Shown one piece after another: positions 61,260-64,000 of a DNA stretch of 64,000 nt; position 1 is the stretch's first letter; the number at the start of each line of letters is the position of its first letter. Source of the DNA: an uncultured Desulfobulbus sp. (GTDB lineage: Bacteria; Desulfobacterota; Desulfobulbia; Desulfobulbales; Desulfobulbaceae); assembly GCF_963664075.1 (NCBI RefSeq), contig NZ_OY760916.1, positions 841,501 through 905,500 of the forward strand, in the 5' to 3' direction. The position numbers were made by a program, and so were the translations under genes. The notes below the pieces were generated by a model. The model had not been told where the DNA came from. It saw only the letters and a list, made by a program, of their open reading frames with translations, and did not search any database.

Positions 61260-61564
61260 GATTCAACCGTAGTACGTTTGTTTTTCAAAAGCCCTCGGCG
61301 CCCGGTGCGCCGGGGGCTTTTTGCATTGAGAGGAGATGGGCGAGAACAAATTCGAAGAACACGTTTTGCATTCCGCCTGGAACTCGATTAAGATCCCATT
61401 TTTGAAAAAATGAGGTCCGTAATTCGTGACGGATGGGAAAGATCAACGCTGAACGAATTATTTCCATGCTTCTTCGTTTATTCTCTAGGGTGTGTTGTTC
61501 AGTATTCCCTGTCATCGCTAATTATGGAAGACGAGACCACAGGAAGTGATGTTGGAGGAAATTA
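61260..61564. other. 305-base region between amtB2 and ssb
   Basis: Contains the amtB2 terminator (61287-61322) and presumably the ssb promoter. No gene or repeat is seen; ssb has the site GGAGG at about 61555. Confidence 0.6.
61287..61322 (+). terminator. Intrinsic terminator after amtB2
   Basis: AAAAGCCCTCGGCGC (61287-61301) pairs with GCGCCGGGGGCTTTT (61307-61321) with one wobble pair, ending in five T. Confidence 0.9.
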
Positions 61565-61993
61565 ATGATAAATAAAGCTATTTTGATCGGCAATTTAGGG
61601 GCTGACCCTGAGATTCGTTATACCCAGAATGGAACAGCTGTAGCAACTTTTTCGCTGGCAACCACAGAGCGAAGAAAAGGGCAGGATGGACAGGTTCAGG
61701 AGATGACAGAGTGGCACAGAATCGTCGCCTGGCAGCGTTTGGCTGAAATTTGTGGCGAATACCTTTCCAAGGGCTCAAAGGTCTATATCGAAGGGAAGAT
61801 TCAGACCAGGAAATGGCAGGATAAATCAGGGAATGACCGTTACACTACAGAAATCGTCGCTCGAGAAATGAAAATGCTTTCACCGCGGACCTCATCGGGT
61901 GGCGGTGGTGAGTATGGAGGCGGGGGGAGCTTTGGTGGGTACGGCGATAGCCTCACTGAGCCTCCTCCAATGGGAGATGATGTGCCGTTTTAA
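61565..61993 (+). CDS. ssb: Single-stranded DNA-binding protein
   Basis: 142 residues. OB-fold with [22 protein letters not shown] and [22 protein letters not shown], a Gly-rich linker and the acidic tail MGDDVPF that recruits repair and replication proteins. A terminator follows. Housekeeping gene that marks the chromosomal backbone. Confidence 0.97.
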   Translation: MINKAILIGNLGADPEIRYTQNGTAVATFSLATTERRKGQDGQVQEMTEWHRIVAWQRLAEICGEYLSKGSKVYIEGKIQTRKWQDKSGNDRYTTEIVAREMKMLSPRTSSGGGGEYGGGGSFGGYGDSLTEPPPMGDDVPF

Positions 61994-62030
61994 AGAGCAA
62001 GCATGCCGTGTAGCGGCGCCATATGCACAA

Positions 62031-62063
62031 GGCCCAACCTGAAAGTTCAGGTTGGGCCTTTTT
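62031..62063 (+). terminator. Intrinsic terminator after ssb
   Basis: GGCCCAACCTG (62031-62041) pairs perfectly with CAGGTTGGGCC (62048-62058), followed by five T. Confidence 0.94.
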
Positions 62064-62098
62064 CTTTATTGGATTACCGCAGGAGTTCAGCTTTTCTA

Positions 62099-63922
62099 TT
62101 ACATGCTTTCGGTGTTTCTCGAGTTGTTTTCCAGGGTGCCATTACCATTCATTTCGTTGTGCACGTTGATGATGGCTTCTGTGAGTCTGTGTTCTTCCTC
62201 GATGACCTGAAGTTTGTTCTCGACCTTTTCTTCCACGTAGAGCTCCTGGGAGAGGCCAATGTAAAGAGCGTACACGGCAAGAAGCAGTACCAGGGTGAAT
62301 GGGAGTCCGGTTGTGATCGATGCTGTTTGCAGGGTTGAGAGTCCGCCTCCGATGAGGAGTACGGCTGCGACGACACCTTCCATAACCGCCCAGAAAATTC
62401 GTTGAGGAATGGGAGAATCAAGTTTTCCGCCAGAGGTTAAATGATCGACGACGAGCGAGCCGGAATCAGAGGAGGTAATAAAAAAGATGGTGACCAGTAC
62501 GATGCCCACCAGGGAGAGCACAGAGGTCATGGGAAAGTACTTGAGCATCTCAAAGAGTGCGGTTGAAACATCGGATTTCACGGCTGCGACAATATCAGCG
62601 GTGCCATTGCCCTGAAGAAAAAGGGCCGAGCCACCAAACACAGACATCCAGACAAAAGAGAGCAGGGTGGGTATGATCATGACCCCCAGGATGAATTCGC
62701 GGACGGTGCGCCCTTTCGAAATACGGGCGATGAACATGCCAACAAAGGGGGACCAGGAAATCCACCAGGCCCAGTAAAAAACAGTCCAGCTTCCTTGCCA
62801 GTTTGTCGAGCGAAAGGTCTCGGTCCATAAGCTGAGTTGGGCAAATTTTTCCAAGTAAAATCCGAGATTTTGGGTGAAACCGCCTAAGATATAAACCGTT
62901 GGGCCTGCAAAAAGAAGAAAAAGGAGAAAGAGTCCGGCCAGCCCCATATTCCATTCGGAAAGTCGCTTGACGCCACTGTCGAGGCCGGCGACCACGGAGA
63001 GTGTTGCAAAGGCAGTAATCACGGCGATGAGAATGACCTGAATTTCCGGGCTGATTGAAACGTGAAAAAGGTAATTCAGGCCTGCGTTCACCTGTTTGAC
63101 CCCCAGGCCAAGAGAGGTGGCCAGTCCGGTGAGGGTGGCGAGAACGGAGAGGACATCGATGAGATTGCCCCAGAAACCATAGATGCGATTTCCCAGAATG
63201 GGGTAGAAGATGGAGCGAATTGTTAGAGGTAATCCGCGGTTGTAGCTAAAAAAAGCAAGGCCAAGAGCGACGATCGAGTAGATAGCCCATGGATGAAGCC
63301 CCCAGTGAAAGTAGGTCACGCCCATGGCAGCCTGCGCTGCCTCTGGTGTGTGCGGGGCTATGGTGCTGAAGAGGGGGCTGGGCGAGTCGTAGTGATACAT
63401 GGGTTCGCCAACACTCCAGAACATCAGGCCTATCCCCATGCCTGCGCTTAAAAGCATGGCGTACCAGGCCGAAGTTGAAAATTCTGGTCTGGCGTTTTTT
63501 CCGCCTATGCGGATATGGCCGAATTTGCTCAGGGCGAAAAACAGGGCAGCGCCTATGAAAATGTTGGCAGAAAGGATGAAAAACCAGCCAAATTTAGAAG
63601 AGATCCACCCCAGTGCGGCTGAGCAAAGCGTTGCCGCCTGTTCTTTGAACATCAAGGTCAGGATGATGAACGTAAAAAGCGTGAGGACAGAAATGATGGT
63701 CACTTGGGGGTGGATATCAAAACCAAGAGCAGTCCAGTTGTTTTCGCCAGGCTCTTGTTTGCCGGCTTCATCAAAGAAGGAGGCGGTTGGGCGGATCTGT
63801 AAGCCTTGAAATGGTTCTCTCTCCTTTATCGCCTTTGCTCGAGCCGCCTTTTCGGCTTTTCGTAATTTTTCGGCAAGCTTGCCTTTTGATTTTGCTCTTG
63901 ATCGTGGAGATTTATGACCCAC
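62099..63922 (-). CDS. BCCT family transporter (betaine/choline/carnitine)
   Basis: 607 residues from GTG 63922, chosen because AAGGAGG lies five bases upstream. The frame stays open to the window edge (an in-frame TTG is at 63976), so a longer protein cannot be excluded. Twelve membrane helices; family motifs GIGLMFWSVGEPMYHY and the tryptophan-rich FYWAWWISWSPFVGMFIARIS. A Lys/Arg/Ala-rich N-terminal part (KSPRSRAKSKGKLAEKLR) of about 60 residues precedes the first helix, and a short acidic C-terminus follows. Likely uptake of glycine betaine or a similar compound for osmoprotection, or of a methylamine as a nutrient. Confidence 0.92.
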   Translation of the reverse strand: MGHKSPRSRAKSKGKLAEKLRKAEKAARAKAIKEREPFQGLQIRPTASFFDEAGKQEPGENNWTALGFDIHPQVTIISVLTLFTFIILTLMFKEQAATLCSAALGWISSKFGWFFILSANIFIGAALFFALSKFGHIRIGGKNARPEFSTSAWYAMLLSAGMGIGLMFWSVGEPMYHYDSPSPLFSTIAPHTPEAAQAAMGVTYFHWGLHPWAIYSIVALGLAFFSYNRGLPLTIRSIFYPILGNRIYGFWGNLIDVLSVLATLTGLATSLGLGVKQVNAGLNYLFHVSISPEIQVILIAVITAFATLSVVAGLDSGVKRLSEWNMGLAGLFLLFLLFAGPTVYILGGFTQNLGFYLEKFAQLSLWTETFRSTNWQGSWTVFYWAWWISWSPFVGMFIARISKGRTVREFILGVMIIPTLLSFVWMSVFGGSALFLQGNGTADIVAAVKSDVSTALFEMLKYFPMTSVLSLVGIVLVTIFFITSSDSGSLVVDHLTSGGKLDSPIPQRIFWAVMEGVVAAVLLIGGGLSTLQTASITTGLPFTLVLLLAVYALYIGLSQELYVEEKVENKLQVIEEEHRLTEAIINVHNEMNGNGTLENNSRNTESM

Positions 63923-64000
63923 AGATACCTCCTTGGTTGTGTTTTTCCCCTCGGTTTTTGGTTGGTTGGAGACCAAGCCTGTTTTGGATAAAAAAGGTGG

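Overview
The window reads as the chromosome of a sulfate-reducing bacterium of the Desulfobacterota, probably Desulfobulbaceae-like. This is inferred from a near-colinear match to the Desulfovibrio-type aldehyde oxidoreductase (Mop) and its accessory genes, an iron alcohol dehydrogenase with a sigma-54 promoter, paired glnK-amtB operons and a PilSR-type pilus locus. No rRNA, tRNA or CRISPR array was recognised.

Layout. (1) 1-1114: the right part of an IS91-family element. (2) 1116-13453, all on the minus strand: mop followed by nine accessory genes (dicluster flavoprotein, small CxxC redox protein, methyltransferase, C-GCAxxG-C-C protein, radical SAM protein, AMP-dependent ligase, XdhC, MobA/MocA-like transferase fused to an HD domain, histidine phosphatase). 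These fit an aldehyde-oxidising molybdoenzyme, its cofactor maturation and a still unexplained set of enzymes. (3) 13454-16006: a long structured leader or ncRNA region, then the alcohol dehydrogenase with a sigma-54 promoter. Alcohol to aldehyde to acid is the likely joint function of regions 2 and 3. (4) 16007-19329, plus strand: a cytidylate-kinase-like protein and two glycosyltransferases. (5) 19439-38266, minus strand: surface glycan genes, including a complete legionaminic-acid set (legB, C, H, I, G, ptmE-like, legF), a PglK-like ABC transporter, a wHTH regulator, a GT-C enzyme, a VKOR-DsbA fusion and a TMTC-like GT-C/TPR protein. (6) 38273-56469: a type IV pilus locus with a disulfide-type pilin behind a sigma-54 promoter, a divergent PilS/PilR pair, four minor pilins and a 3761-residue PilY1-type adhesin carrying about 16 Calx-beta domains, twelve of them an exact 345-bp tandem array. 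(7) 57118-61259: two glnK-amtB operons, each with a sigma-54 promoter. (8) ssb and a BCCT transporter.

Several genes should work together. The pilin has two cysteines and lies beside a disulfide-forming fusion enzyme and two GT-C enzymes, so oxidative folding and O-glycosylation of the pilus are plausible (inference). Sigma-54 promoters recur at alcohol oxidation, pili and ammonium uptake. REP-like palindromes of at least four types sit in the intergenic regions.

The strongest candidates for undescribed biology are the Mop-linked enzyme set (radical SAM with two CX3CX2C motifs, ligase, methyltransferase), the structured region upstream of mop, and the PilY1 protein with its homogenised Calx-beta array.
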